Counted from the first letter of the stretch, positions 24,089 through 35,613 are shown. The stretch: 64,000 nt of DNA from Marasmius tenuissimus (GCA_029532415.1 JAQOTA010000070.1:1-64000); one strand, 5' to 3'. The notes: generated by a model not told the origin, from the letters alone. Numbers and translations: made by a program.

Positions 24089-25510
24089 ATGGCTTCCCCC
24101 ACTCAAACCCGTGCTGCCTATCACCCCAAGGTCAGACCACTTCCCCGTGGATAGATGTTTTTCTGAATCAGATGTTCAATAGGCCGGAGCAGGATACCAA
24201 AGTTTGGCTTTCAAGGATGTCGACTTGCCTGCGCTCAAGTCTTCCGAGGTCCTAGTGAAGATTCACGCCGTTTCCCTCAACTTCAGAGATCTAATGATCT
24301 CCGCAGGGAAGTATCCGATGTGCGTACTGGTGTCACTGTTCAAGCCACCCTCCTCACTGATGCCTCGACTGCTCCTTGTTATGCACCAGTGGTCTGAAGG
24401 ATGGAACAGTCCCATGCTCCGACATGGCTGGTGAGGTTCTGGCCATCGGCGATGAAGTAACCGAATGGAAGACAGGGGACCGCGTGTGTGCCAACTTCGC
24501 ACCGGAGCATCTGCATGGGGACGTTACAGCGAAGAGTTCGAGCAGCGCCCTGGGAGCGGGAGGTAGATGGCGTTCTGACGCAGTACAGAATTTTCAAGGA
24601 ATATGTGAGTCTGAGTGGACCGGTCTCTCCTTCAAATGTGTTCGACAACCTCGACTGTAACTCGTAGTCCTTGGTTGCAATTCCCGAGCATCTATCCTAC
24701 GAAGAGGGGGCTACTCTGCCTTGCGCCGCCGTGACCGCCTACAACGCTCTCACCAATCCGGTCCCTATCAAAGCTGGAGATACAGTACTTATTCAGGGAA
24801 CTGGCGGCGTTTCGATGTACGTGCTTGTCTCGACTCAGCACAGTCCTACGGCTCTGACCATCGTCGTGCCAGCTTCGCTCTGCAATTTGCTGTAGCCTCT
24901 GGAGCGACCGTAATTGTTACTTCCTCGTCTGACGATAAACTTGCCATCGCGAAGAAACTGGGGGCCCACCATTTCATCAATTATGCCAAGACACCAGAGT
25001 GGCACGCAGAAGTTTTGAGGATAACTCATGGCCGAGGTGTAGATTACACCATTGAAGTCGGTGGTCCCGGAACACTGGCCAAGTCGCTACAGGCCACCAG
25101 GCGGTCTGGTTTCATCAGTATCATTGGAGCTCTCGATGTGGTGCGTGACCTTCGTAATTACTTACTTTCGAATTCGTCTTCATCGGCTGAATTCCGAACG
25201 AACAGAGAGATTCTGGGTCCGAAAACTCCAGTGTGATTTTCTCTGCCATTCATAGGCAATTGAATCTGAGAGGAATTCAAGTCGGATCGGTTGAATCGTA
25301 CGTCTCCAGTCTCTTCGGGATTTATACTTTCAACTCAAGTCTTACATACGTTCTCGTAGATTCAAAAACATGAATCGATTGATGGTGTCTCGACCTGAGA
25401 TCACTAGGCCGGTCATTGATAAAGTGTACGCGTTTGAGGACTCCGCGAAGGCTTTCGAACATCTCGAGTCGCAGAGACACGTCGGGAAGGTAGTGATCAA
25501 TGTGCTTTGA
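24089..25510 (+). pseudogene. MDR-family dehydrogenase with a 2-bp frameshift
   Basis: Seven exons align with the intact paralogues at 27896 and 29756. Exon 2 (24183-24319, 137 bp) and exon 4 (24668-24816, 149 bp) have family lengths. Exon 3 (24390-24604) is 215 bp instead of 217. Two bases are missing around 24552-24562, in the G-rich stretch where siblings encode GxGEVDG. After that point the frame does not rejoin exon 4. Otherwise every motif is present, including the GTGGVSIFALQFA cofactor loop and the final AFEHLES helix. This is either a recent pseudogene or a base-calling error. The weakened TATA-like TACAAAG favours real decay. Expression would give a protein truncated before the Rossmann domain. 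Confidence 0.75.
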
Positions 25511-25792
25511 ATTCTCGAGCCGGAGAAGAAGGAAAATGCGGTCAAGCTTTGTAGACCTAAGATTTGAATTGCTCCGAATCAAACGTAATATAACTGAACC
25601 GTCAAGAATGTATGGTATGCTTACTCTCGGACCCACAGGCACCTACTTCCAAGTGCGTGTTTCGCAATTCAGCGAGGAGTATATTCGGACTACAAGACAC
25701 AAAGCTTATGTGAACCAGAGAACTGCGGGCTCATCGGATATAGCAACAGCACAATTTAGACAGCAAGCCAGGGTATCCATCGACGAAAGAGA

Positions 25793-26741
25793 CTAGTACA
25801 CGACAGTCACAGACTTATTCCTATACTCCTCCCACCTATTCAACACAGCATCTGCAATGAAATGCGCAACGTCCTGCCGCGAGATCGTCCACCCACGAAT
25901 GTCTTCCTCGCTAGCTCTGTACGGCGGTTTCACTTCAATCCCTTCCTCATCGGCCATGCACTTCCCATCTGTCAGGATACCCGGTCGAACCAACAGAACA
26001 TCCCTTAACGTCCCTGCTTCAGGTAATCCTTCTTGTGTTCTCCAATCTGCGGAAAGCACGGGGGAGCCAACTTCGCCGTCGTTCCAGTTCCACCCCGCAC
26101 AGTGATGCGCAATGCGCTCTACCCCCTGTTTATCGTAATGTATACTCTTCATGGAAGAGTACAAAAGTTTGATGGGTGCCGGTACAGACGCAAACGAGCT
26201 TTTCGTTACTCCCGTTGACGATATCGCCACTACTCTTGGACGAGTAGGGTTCGGCGGGATGGTGGTCAGCACGTTGAGGAAGCACTGTGTCACCAGGTTG
26301 TATGGTTTAACGACGAGACCTTTTGTGAATTCGAAGGACGGGACACCGCCTGGTAAGTTCAACCAAATTGCTCTTGTGAGAAAGAGAGCGGATATCAATG
26401 CTTTAACGAATACGCACCAACAGTGAAGAGTAATAGATCAACAGGCTTTGTTCCATTCTTCTCAGCTGCCTCCCAGGCTTTCCCAACATCATCTTGAACG
26501 AGACCGTCGCCCTTGAAGAGGAACGCCTTCCCCGAGGCGACATATCTCTGAATCTTCTCGTCCCTGTCGAAGCACGAAGCATTTCGTAGCAAGAACGTTA
26601 CAGTAGAGCCGGCATCTGGGACAGGGGGGCAAGTTAGTTCAACCCCGGAAGTTTGGAGAAACAAGCGCGGGAATTACCGAGAAGCCGGATAGAGGAGTAA
26701 TATCCGATATTCTTGGATCCGCCGAGAGTTAAGACGTTCAT
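25793..26741 (-). CDS. NAD(P)-binding atypical SDR / NmrA-like protein, copy 1 (272 aa)
   Basis: Three minus-strand exons close in frame: 26741-26678, 26615-26418 and 26349-25793. The N-terminus MNVLTLGGSKNIGYYSSIRLL is a Rossmann beta-alpha unit with a GGSxNIG dinucleotide-binding loop. A second strand AGSTVTFLLRN follows. Later segments include PRVVAISSTGVTKS, a central GVERIAHHCAGW, LLVRPGILTDGKC and the C-terminal TISRQDVAHFIADAVLN, typical of NmrA/SDR_a5 proteins. No classical YxxxK pair is obvious, so it could be a redox sensor or an enzyme. A paralogue lies 20 kb away at 45933-46876. The gene sits inside the MDR cluster on the opposite strand. Confidence 0.82.
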
Positions 26742-27133
26742 TTCCTGGTTTGTGTAATGAGAGAAGTGGGTGAAAGTTTGGAATACTCAAAAAGAGGAGT
26801 GCTTTTGACTTGAAGCGCTTCTGTTGTGCCCTTATAAACGGCGGAAGCTCAGCGCTCAATAAAGGTACGCGTATTAACACGTCCTGAGCGCAGTGCCGCG
26901 GGACTGCGGTGCGAATGAAAGCGTCATCGGGATGACGAGAGAAGCGGATAAGGGGAACGCTTCCTCCGATACTGCCGCGATACTGACGTATACATACACC
27001 TTCACTTTGAACTCCCTTTCTCGCGTCATTCCTTTCTCACTTATAGGGCAGCCTCTGACTTCGTGAATACTCAGACTTCAAGGAAATATTCAGCAAAGAT
27101 CAGCGTGATTCCCTATCCTTTTCTCGAGGTTCC
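26742..27133. other. Intergenic, no gene seen
   Basis: This 392-bp divergent spacer lies between the SDR-like gene and a weak gene call to the right. I found no strong motif or exon. Confidence 0.4.
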
Positions 27134-27665
27134 ATGGCACACGGCAGTTCGAGAATGGGATCGGACGCCGCTACTCTGATACAACAATGGACGGCGAAGA
27201 CCATGACCGACGTCGCAATGGAGGCAGTGAGACTAGTACCCACTGCCTATTGCTGTGCTGATCTTTTCTAGTTTCCGTTCAAGCACGGCTCTCATAGCTT
27301 GCAACCCAGCTCGGATGGTCGTGCGATTGGGGGTGGTACGTTGTCACAGTTTAGAGTCCAAAATTGACTGATATACTACACCAGTGACCATACGCTCCCC
27401 ATCATATGTGATTCAGCACTCGATATCAACGTGGCAACGCCCACCGACTCCTGCTTGTCCTCTTTCACTCCAGATCCCCTTTAATCATCGATTTCTCCGG
27501 CTCGTGTCCCCCGAATCCGATCCCCGCTCGATCAGAATAATTCTGACTCGATTGCGGGGCCGACTTTTGAAACCCCAGTCCCCCTCAAGGCTACGGACTC
27601 GGAGCTGGAGAACGGTTTTACGCCCACTCGGTCTCTCCGGTCACCTACAGATACGGTACAGATGA
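27134..27665 (+). CDS. Possible small three-exon gene, unknown
   Basis: An ATG at 27134 opens MAHGSSRMGSDAATLIQQW. Plausible introns (GTGAGA to TTTTCTAG, and GTACGT to ACACCAG) join it in frame to an Arg/Pro/Ser-rich final exon that stops at 27665. The last exon has the composition of chance translation, and no domain is recognised. It lies directly upstream of an MDR gene and overlaps part of that gene's possible promoter region. It may be spurious. Confidence 0.25.
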
Positions 27666-27895
27666 CTCCTCAATGACTCCTCCAAGGCTTTTCCCGGCTG
27701 GACCGGTAGTTCCCTCAGTAAGAGCATTATAATTGTATCACTCATCCATGGCCATATCTCTGCAGGCCGCACATGGTCCTTGTCGACTTTGTCATTTGCT
27801 ACACGCGCAGGTGGTCCACCTTGTACGATGAGAAGACTATAAAGAGGCTCGCCAAACGAAGGTATGTTTGATAGAGCTTCCTTTCCTCTAACATC
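27666..27895 (+). promoter_or_regulatory. Promoter of MDR gene at 27896
   Basis: CCCGGCTGGACCGGTAG at 27693-27709, followed by ATTGTATCACTCATCCA, matches the block upstream of the MDR gene at 13334-14739. TATAAAG lies at 27838-27844, 52 bp before the last base ahead of the ATG. Confidence 0.5.
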
Positions 27896-29311
27896 ATGAC
27901 TGTTCCCACTCAAACTCGCGCTGCCTACCAACCAAAGGTTGAATTCATTCGCGGCCTCTGAGCAGCTATTTTCTGATCCTCATGTTCATCAGATTGGAGG
28001 AGGCTACAAAAGCCTAGTTTTCAAGAACGTCGACCTGCCAGCGCTCAAATCCTCTGAGGTCCTAGTGAAGATACATGCCGTGTCCCTCAACTTCAGGGAT
28101 CTGTTGATTGCCACGGGCATTTATCCAGTGTGGGTACCAGATATGAGTTGAATCATCCCTTCGTACCAAGTTCTCACCTCCCATACCCTCTTGATCAGTC
28201 CTCTCAAAGACGGGACAATCCCATGCTCTGACATGGCCGGTGAAGTTGTGGCCATAGGTGACGAAGTGACTGATTGGAAGACGGGAGACCGTGTTTGCTC
28301 TAACTTCATGCCGGAATATTTGCATGGAGTCGTCACCGCAAAGAGTGTGAAGAGTGCACTGGGAGTGGGGGAGGTAGATGGTGTCTTGACACAGTACAGG
28401 ATCTTCAAGGGATACGTGAGTTCAAAGCTTTTCCGAATCTGGCTCCCTGACTCTGGTTGTAGTCGCTAGTCGCAATTCCCAAGCACCTATCATACGAGGA
28501 GGGTGCTACTCTGCCCTGCGCCGCCGTGACGGCGTACACCGCTCTCACCGACATAGTCCCTGTCAAGGCGGGAGATACGGTTCTTGTCTTGGGTACCGGC
28601 GGTGTTTCGATGTACGTTCGATAATCTCGCTCTCGCATGTTCTGTCTTCCGACACTTGTCGTCCTAGCTTCGCTCTACAGTTTGCCGTGGCCTCCGGGGC
28701 GACTGTGATAGTCACCTCCTCATCGGACGATAAACTCGCCATTGCGAAGAAGCTGGGAGCCCACCACTTCATCAATTACCTAAAGACGCCGGAGTGGCAC
28801 ACAGAAGTGCTGAAGATAACCAACGGCCGAGGTGTGGATTACACCGTTGAAGTCGGTGGTCCCGGGACTCTGGCCAAATCTTTCCAAGCTACCAGGCTCG
28901 GTGGGTATGTGGCTATCATGGGAGCCCTTAATCAGGTGTGTACCCTTTGAATTCAAGATCTCTCCCCCATTAGTCTATAACTATCAACAATCACTGATTC
29001 GAAGACGAGCAGAACATATCCGGGTCCGGAGACGCCAGCGTGATGCTCACTGCCATTCTGAGGCAACTGACTCTGAAAGGGTTTCAAGTCGGATCCGCCG
29101 AGTCGTACGTCCTCAGTGCCTTTCGCGTCCCTCAAACCGACACCTCACACATTCTTGTAGATTCAAAAACATGAATCGACTAATAGCATCTCAACCTGAG
29201 ATCACCAGGCCGATCATTGACAAAGTCTTTGCATTTGAGGACTCGGTGAAAGCATTCGAACATCTAGAATCGCAGAAACATCTTGGAAAAGTGGTGATCA
29301 AGGTGGCTTGA
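27896..29311 (+). CDS. MDR-family NAD(P)-dependent dehydrogenase/quinone reductase (351 aa)
   Basis: Exons are 27896-27937, 27993-28129, 28199-28415, 28463-28611, 28668-28935, 29013-29104 and 29161-29311, summing to 352 codons. The GroES-like half has [16 protein letters not shown] and [14 protein letters not shown]. The cofactor half has [41 protein letters not shown] and [14 protein letters not shown]. Zinc ligands are not apparent. This copy is intact and can serve as the reference for the family here. The substrate is unknown; members of COG0604 reduce quinones or activated double bonds with NAD(P)H. The promoter has TATAAAG and a CCGGT block. Confidence 0.9.
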
Positions 29312-29755
29312 AGTTTAAACAGTCGGGCCTCCGGAGGCGAAATTAATTGATCCGTAGACACTGTAACTATCTAGGAGTGGCAAATTCAGACCCCTGCTCT
29401 AGTACCACAATTACGTGAAATCCAAGGGGAGAAGCATTGAAGCTCAACGAGTACGGGGGACTCGGCCTCTTCGGTCACTTACAGATGGCCCCTCAATGAT
29501 GCTCATTGGCTCTTTCAGAGCTTTCACCGGTTGAACCGGTTGATCGGAGTCAGCAAGGGCATTGTACTTGTACTTGACATTCATCTATCTCAAAGCCATT
29601 CAGACTCTTTTTAAGTATTCTTAGGGGTCCTCGGCGACTTCGCCTTCTGCTGCGAGCGCGATTGATGATGTACATCAGTGCACGGTGAGAGGACTATAAA
29701 GAGTTTCTCCGGATGAATACGCTCGAGAAAACCTCCGCTTTTTTACTCTAAAATC
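29312..29755 (+). promoter_or_regulatory. Promoter of MDR gene at 29756
   Basis: ACCGGTTGAACCGGTTGATC at 29526-29545 is a direct repeat of ACCGGTTGA and contains the inverted pair CCGGTT-G-AACCGG. TATAAA lies at 29695-29700. No gene is seen in this spacer. Confidence 0.5.
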
Positions 29756-31204
29756 ATGCGTCCCACTCAAACCCGCGCTGCGTATCACCCCAAGGTCAAC
29801 CGGTTTACCTCTCGGCGGCTCAGCGTCGTTAATCTGATCCCCACGTTCAATAGGCCGGTGGAGGTTACAAGAACCTAGCTTTCAAAGATGTCCACTTGCC
29901 AGCACTCAAACCTTCTGAGGTTCTGGTGAAGATCCATGCCGTATCCCTAAACTCCAGGGATCTGTTGATTTCTGCGGGGACGTATCCAGGGTGCGTACCA
30001 AACGTCGGCTGTATTTAGCCTTCCCTGCCACAATATGTTGACGCATCGACTTCCCTTTGCTATGTACCAGCGCTCTTAAGGACGGAACGATTTCGTGCTC
30101 TGATATGGCCGGTGAAGTCGTGGCTGTGGGCAACGAGGTTACCGAATGGAAGACTGGGGATCGTGTTTGTGTCGGTTTCATGCCGGAATATCTGCATGGA
30201 GGTGTCACCGTAAAGAGCACGAAGAGTGCATTAGGAGTGGGGGAGGTGGACGGTGTTCTAACGCAGTACAAGAACTTTAAAGAATACGTGAGTCCAAATC
30301 GATTCAGAGCCCGGGAGGACGTGAGTCCATCGGATTCGTCTCTCTGACTCTGTTCGTAGTCTCTAGTCGCGATTCCTGAACACCTGTCATATGAGGAGGG
30401 TGCTACCTTACCTTGTGCCGCCGTGACCGCGTACAACGCCCTCAGCAGCTCAGTACCAGTGAAAGCGGGCGACACGGTTCTCGTCTTGGGTACCGGCGGC
30501 GTTTCCATGTAAATTCAATGACTCTCTTCACCCAAGTTTCCTGACATCTGTCGTCCCAGTTTCGCAATACAATTTGCCGTGGCCTCCGGGGCGACTGTGA
30601 TAGTCACCTCATCGTCCGACGACAAGCTCGCCGTCGCAAAGAAGCTGGGGGCCCATCACTTCATCAATTACCTAAAGACGCCGGAGTGGCACACAGAAGT
30701 ATTGAGGATAACCAACGGTCGAGGTGTGGATCACACCGTCGAAGTTGGTGGTCCGGCGACCCTAGCCAAATCTCTTCAAGCAACCAGGCTCTCCGGGTTT
30801 GTGGCTATCATCCGAGCTCGTGATACGGTATGTACCCTGGAATCCCCCAGTCATTGCCAATCGTTGACCTGACATCAACTGACTTGAGATGAAACAGAAA
30901 GAGTCTAGTTCTGTGGCTGCCAGCGTGATGCTTTCTGCCATGTTAGTCAGGCAACTGAACCTGAAAGGTCTTCAAGTCGGATCCGTTGACTCGTACGCCA
31001 CAACTTCATCAGTATTTCTCCTTGCAATCGGGACCTCAGACGTTCTCTTGTAGATTTAAGAACATGAACCGGCTGATAGCGTCCCGACCTGAGATTACCA
31101 GGCCGGTCATTGACAAAGTTTTCGCGTTCGAGGATTCGGCGAAGGCATTCGAGCATCTTGAGTCGCAAAAACACATCGGTAAAGTGGTGATTAAGATGTT
31201 TTGA
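29756..31204 (+). CDS. MDR-family NAD(P)-dependent dehydrogenase/quinone reductase (351 aa)
   Basis: Exons are 29756-29794, 29854-29990, 30071-30287, 30360-30508, 30560-30827, 30898-30992 and 31054-31204. Five of the seven exon lengths equal those of the copy at 27896. The first exon is 3 bp shorter and the sixth 3 bp longer. The core motifs [35 protein letters not shown] and AFEHLES are present. One difference is IIRARDT where siblings have a Gly (GALN or GALD) after the strand near residue 270. The intact frame suggests a functional enzyme, but this position lies by the cofactor cleft and may alter activity. Confidence 0.88.
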
Positions 31205-31749
31205 CCAGTTGAGTCTCCAAAGGTGTAGGAAGTTCGGACAAGTAGACTTAGTAGCGAATTACTCGCAATCATTCTGGCCCTCTGGCCTCAACAAAACCCG
31301 TCTAGAGCTGTGAATTGACTGTGTTGCCCGATCTGAAATGATCGCTGGTTTACTGGGTGAGGATGTCACTTTTAAAGACTCTGACCTCCATTATAGGCAA
31401 AGCATCTTGGGCGCTCACTGGTCATTGGTTCGGAGGTTCAGTCTGTGCTTTATTTTGTGCTTGAAGGCACGCCGTGGTGCACTGCAAGTTGCAAACGTCG
31501 GGGTCAAACTCAAGCTTCGAGCTTGAGCTCAAGTGGCGGGTGGCGGGTGATGGGCTCGGCCCTCGGGACATCGGATCACCGAACCGCACACCGTCACGTA
31601 AGTCACCGGAAGAAGGCGATGGAATACCCGAGAAATAAATTTCTGGTTTATTGTTGAACCCGGTGTCGACCTCCATCCTCCTCCATCTTGTACGAGTTCC
31701 TCAGATCCCTGATCCCACTCCCCTCACCACCACAGACCACCACCACATC
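31205..31749. other. Intergenic with nested inverted repeats
   Basis: No gene is seen. Bases 31509-31533 contain CTCAAGCT-TCG-AGCTTGAG, overlapping the perfect palindrome CTTGAGCTCAAG (31522-31533). The TATAAAG and CCGGT blocks of the other MDR promoters are absent before the gene at 31750. Confidence 0.5.
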
Positions 31750-33229
31750 ATGTCTCTCCCAAAAACTACCCGCGAGTGGTACTACGGAAAGAAGGTCATT
31801 TCACCTGCTGATCCGTCTCGTAAACCCACTGATATATCCCACAGTCTGGGTCGTACAGAGACGACTTGTCTCTTCAAGCGAGCCCCTTACCTGCTTCTAT
31901 AAAATCGTCCGATGTCCTCGCCAAAATACGCGCAGTTTCCCTCCAGGTCCGTACTCGAACCAACTCGATGGCTCAGCATGCGTCTCCAAATGATTGAAGG
32001 ACGGATAGTACAGAGACCTGGTGGTTTCGCATTTTCCTGATTGGTACCGCGGGTACGTGTGACGATCCTTCTCTTCTCTCATTATGAAATCGACCTGTAT
32101 ATCAGCGACGTCCCAGACAACCTCGTCCCTACATCCGACATGGCTGGAGAAGTCATCGCCATCGGTGAAGAAGTCAAGTCCTGGAAACCAGGCGATCGTG
32201 TCTCGTCCAATTTCGCTCCAGACCATCTTCCAGGACCAGCTTGGCCGACAGCTATATCAGATGCTCCCGGAGGAGGATGTAACGGTATGTTGACGGCATA
32301 TCGGGTGTTCAGAGAGCATATAAGTACGCTCGTACAGCTTGGCTCAAATTTGGCACCTTGATTAAGCAGTGCTTATTTCCTGAAGTCTCTGGTCAAGATC
32401 CCCGACCACCTGTCTTTCGAAGAGGCTTCCACCCTTCCATGTGCTGCTGTTACCGCGTACAACGCATTGATGGGGCCAGTCCCAGTCAAGGCTGGCGATA
32501 CCGTCCTCGTACAAGGGACCGGGGGCGTATCCATGTAAGTGCATCCATATGTGCAAGTGTGCGAATGCTTAAGCTCATTGCCCAATGAATCATCGCCAGC
32601 TTCACTCTCCAGTTCGCCGTGGCATCCGGTGCTACAGTCATCTTGACTTCGTCCTCGGACAAGAAGCTTGAAATCGGGAGGAAACTCGGCGCCAAATATA
32701 CCATCAACTACAAGACCACGCCTGATTGGGAGAAGGAAGTATTGGGGATAACGAATGGAGTTGGGGTGGATTACACCATTGAGATGGAGGGTCCGGGGAC
32801 GATGATAAAGTCGATCGAGGCGACAAAGTACGCCGGGTGGATTTCCATGGTCGGAGTTCTCTCGATGGTAGGTAGTTGTCGCTACCAATCTCTCCAAGCA
32901 AATTGGACTATTTGATCATGGCCTGTAGCACTCGGAGCCGAGTCAAAACGGGAGCATAGTTGCGGCAGCGATAATGAGGGAAATCACGCTGAGAGGTTTA
33001 CTTGCGGGACCTCTCGACCTGTATGTGCCTCCGTCGCTGCTCTGGTCGAGTTCTGATTTTTAACGACATCCTTCCCAGGTTCAAGCGCATGCTCCGTCTG
33101 ATGACTGCCAACCCAGAGATTACACGGCCTCTCATCGATAGAGTGTTCTCGTTCGAAGAGATTATCAAGGCGTTTGAATACCTCGAATCTCAGGCGCACG
33201 TAGGAAAGGTCGTTATCAAAGTCACATGA
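31750..33229 (+). CDS. Divergent MDR-family dehydrogenase with a non-canonical intron donor
   Basis: Exons are 31750-31794, 31845-31946, 32009-32052, 32106-32319, 32386-32534, 32600-32867, 32929-33020 and 33079-33229, giving 354 aa. The last four exons (149, 268, 92, 151 bp) match the family exactly. One extra intron splits the second family exon. The intron 32320-32385 would start with ATAAGT where siblings have GTGAGT, so a G-to-A change at the donor is likely; no GT nearby restores the frame. The protein is the most divergent copy, with [15 protein letters not shown] and GTGGVSIFTLQFA. The cofactor site looks intact. It may be active if AT-AG splicing works, or else a young pseudogene. Confidence 0.72.
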
Positions 33230-33304
33230 TGTAGGAAACTGGCAGCACAAATTATACCACTAGCGTTCAGAAAGAGATTGGGCGTCTGTCAACGGTATGG
33301 CAAT

Positions 33305-35260
33305 TCAATACGTGACGGCGTAAATCGACTCGTTAGTTGAGAAAAGGCGCAGCGGGTCCCTCCCGGTAATTCTAGCTCGAGGATCATCAGAGCCCAATCT
33401 CTCCCCACCAGGGATGGCGCGCCAACGAGCATCCATACCGTTCTTCCTCAGGTCCTCCAGGTGACGAACAACTTGCTCCTTCCGCCGTTTCGCTATCGGC
33501 CTCCAAAAATCTACCTTAAACGACCGGAGGGGTGTGTGATCCGTGCTCTCCTGCGCTCTGGCCTGTCCCAACGTGATCAAGAAAAGCTCAAGGGAGGGAT
33601 CGCAGAAGGTGAATTCCGCATTTTCGAGGTGAGGGCAAAGCACTGATACGCCGGGCGTGGGTGTCAAAGCACGTATGAGATCCTCATTCAGCGAACTTTC
33701 CGGGAGCGGTCCATGAGGAGAATGGTGTAGACGATCATATTCAACCATCTTCACGGCGAAGAATGGATCTCCTACGATCCTGAGTACCTGCAAATTAGGC
33801 ATACGTCGGCACCAGTCGATTACAGTGAGGTGGGATACTGGCATCGCCAATGAGAACGACTTTAGCGAATGCTGACAACCCGACTTTTCCATAAAGGAGG
33901 GAATGAATGCGAAGGATATGTCGGAGAAATCAGTACGCCAATGATTGTCAGGATGGATGAGATGAAGCCCGAATCTTTCCAGCTCGGGGGTGACGATGGT
34001 CTCGAAGAAGCGCGCAACACTGCTTGAGAGGGGGCCAAACGCTCCCGCGAGATTGATTCTGATCACGAGGTTCTCCAGCCGAGGGAACCCCAACACTGTC
34101 GATAAGACTGGCCACTCCTCGTTCGATAGCTGGCCATCGACCCCTAACTCTATTCGGACAGAACGGAGGGTCAGGCAGTACCGCGACAGTATCCGAACAG
34201 CTTGTGCGGGCGATAACAGGGAGGCCCGATAGTAATGATTTGAGAAAGTGATTGCAAGGTCGGTCAGGCTATCCATTCGAGGGGGAAGCACAAAGTCGAG
34301 AGTGTCGGCCTTCTCTCCGTGAAGATGTAAGGATCGAAGCGACGATCCACGCAGGAGATGGTGGACTAAGTCAAATGCACGATCCGACAAAGGCAATTGA
34401 TCAGTACCAACTGTCCGTGCGAGTTCGAGCCGCTCCAGAAGCAGGGGTCGTGGTCCGAACTGGATAACAGCAGAGCTTGTCAAGAACAGAGCCTCCGCAG
34501 GGATGTGTACCGCGACTTGTTTCCATCGCTGGTAGTACTCCATAAGCAATTGCACGAAAGGGAATGTTGCATCAATCCTCATGATCTTCTCCTCCGCGGA
34601 TATACGGGTTGAAGATAGACCAATCTTTACGTTCAGGAAGATGGAGAGGGGTAGCGAGCCGGACCTGTCTAGCCACCGTCTTATCCCACCTAAACGGTCG
34701 CGGAAAACATCATTGTAGCGTTGTATTGAAGTCGAATCGGTTAACAAGAGATGAATGTATATGGCATTCCAGAGGCCCGGTGTGCCTAGCGCGACCTTGC
34801 GCCACGAACGGGTGATGGCAGTGAGCAAAAGAGGTGCTTCACGTAGGTCGCGGGTAGGAAGAAGGGCCCTAGGGAGGCATTCGACGAAGATCTTCCCCAA
34901 GAGATTATCAGGTAGCTTCTGAATGGGCGACCTCGATGCTGTATGCTGGCCGACGAGGAATTCGAGCTCGTCCTGTCGAGTACGAAGAATCTCTATGTTC
35001 TTTTGTATCAGGTCATACTCTGCCTGGGGCCCACGGAGCAAGCGTTCGATCTCCTCTAGTTCTGGTACTGTAGGGCGGTAGTTGGTTCCCAGGACATCAG
35101 TGAACGTCGATTCCAGTGCCATATTGACCTGATGAGCTACTTTGAGGCGGCCTCCCAAGATAATATCCAGTTTTCGCTCACTTTCACCGCTTGCAGCAAG
35201 ACTGCTCTCGTTGCTACCAAGACTAGAGGCAGAAGTGATCAGTAAATTTGCATTGAACAT
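33305..35260 (-). CDS. F-box protein (605-651 aa)
   Basis: A long intron-free minus-strand frame starts at 35260, or more probably at the Met at 35122 (MALESTFTDVL). From that second Met the layout is the common Agaricomycete one: a short coiled coil (LEEIERLLRGPQAEYDLIQ) and then an F-box-like segment (SPIQKLPDNLLGKIFVECLP). Next comes WRKVALGTPGLWNAIYI, and finally leucine-rich, LRR-like sequence to the end. F-box proteins bind Skp1 and present targets to SCF ubiquitin ligases. The substrate is unknown, and these genes are numerous in mushrooms. It is divergently placed to SHR3. Confidence 0.8.
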   Translation of the reverse strand: MFNANLLITSASSLGSNESSLAASGESERKLDIILGGRLKVAHQVNMALESTFTDVLGTNYRPTVPELEEIERLLRGPQAEYDLIQKNIEILRTRQDELEFLVGQHTASRSPIQKLPDNLLGKIFVECLPRALLPTRDLREAPLLLTAITRSWRKVALGTPGLWNAIYIHLLLTDSTSIQRYNDVFRDRLGGIRRWLDRSGSLPLSIFLNVKIGLSSTRISAEEKIMRIDATFPFVQLLMEYYQRWKQVAVHIPAEALFLTSSAVIQFGPRPLLLERLELARTVGTDQLPLSDRAFDLVHHLLRGSSLRSLHLHGEKADTLDFVLPPRMDSLTDLAITFSNHYYRASLLSPAQAVRILSRYCLTLRSVRIELGVDGQLSNEEWPVLSTVLGFPRLENLVIRINLAGAFGPLSSSVARFFETIVTPELERFGLHLIHPDNHWRTDFSDISFAFIPSFMEKSGCQHSLKSFSLAMPVSHLTVIDWCRRMPNLQVLRIVGDPFFAVKMVEYDRLHHSPHGPLPESSLNEDLIRALTPTPGVSVLCPHLENAEFTFCDPSLELFLITLGQARAQESTDHTPLRSFKVDFWRPIAKRRKEQVVRHLEDLRKNGMDARWRAIPGGERLGSDDPRARITGRDPLRLFSTNESIYAVTY

Positions 35261-35613
35261 ACATAGCCAATACCAAAGCTTACCTGCTGTTGGTGGCCTT
35301 ATTCACCGTCGTGTCATTATTCACAGGCTACAACTGAATAAAGTCCTTCAAGAAACGTGACTATGGAGATCCGCGTCAATGCTGCATATATTTGGCTCTC
35401 TGAGATCTTTCCTGCGACGAGGGAGAAGTTGAGAATAGAGAGCGCCATGCCACCGAACGATGATGATGATGCTCTTGTCGCCGTGCGCGTCGTGGAAAGA
35501 TGTGTCAAGGTTGTCGGAGGCTGTGCCTTACTGCAATCCCTTTCCCCGCCAACATCCACCAACGTGTCCAACCAAAGCCAGGACTCTTGGCTCAAGTTCA
35601 AACTTCAACCACC
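35261..35613. other. Divergent spacer, F-box gene and SHR3
   Basis: This is a 353-bp spacer between opposite-strand genes. Open frames here are short and compositionally random. No motif stands out. Confidence 0.4.
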
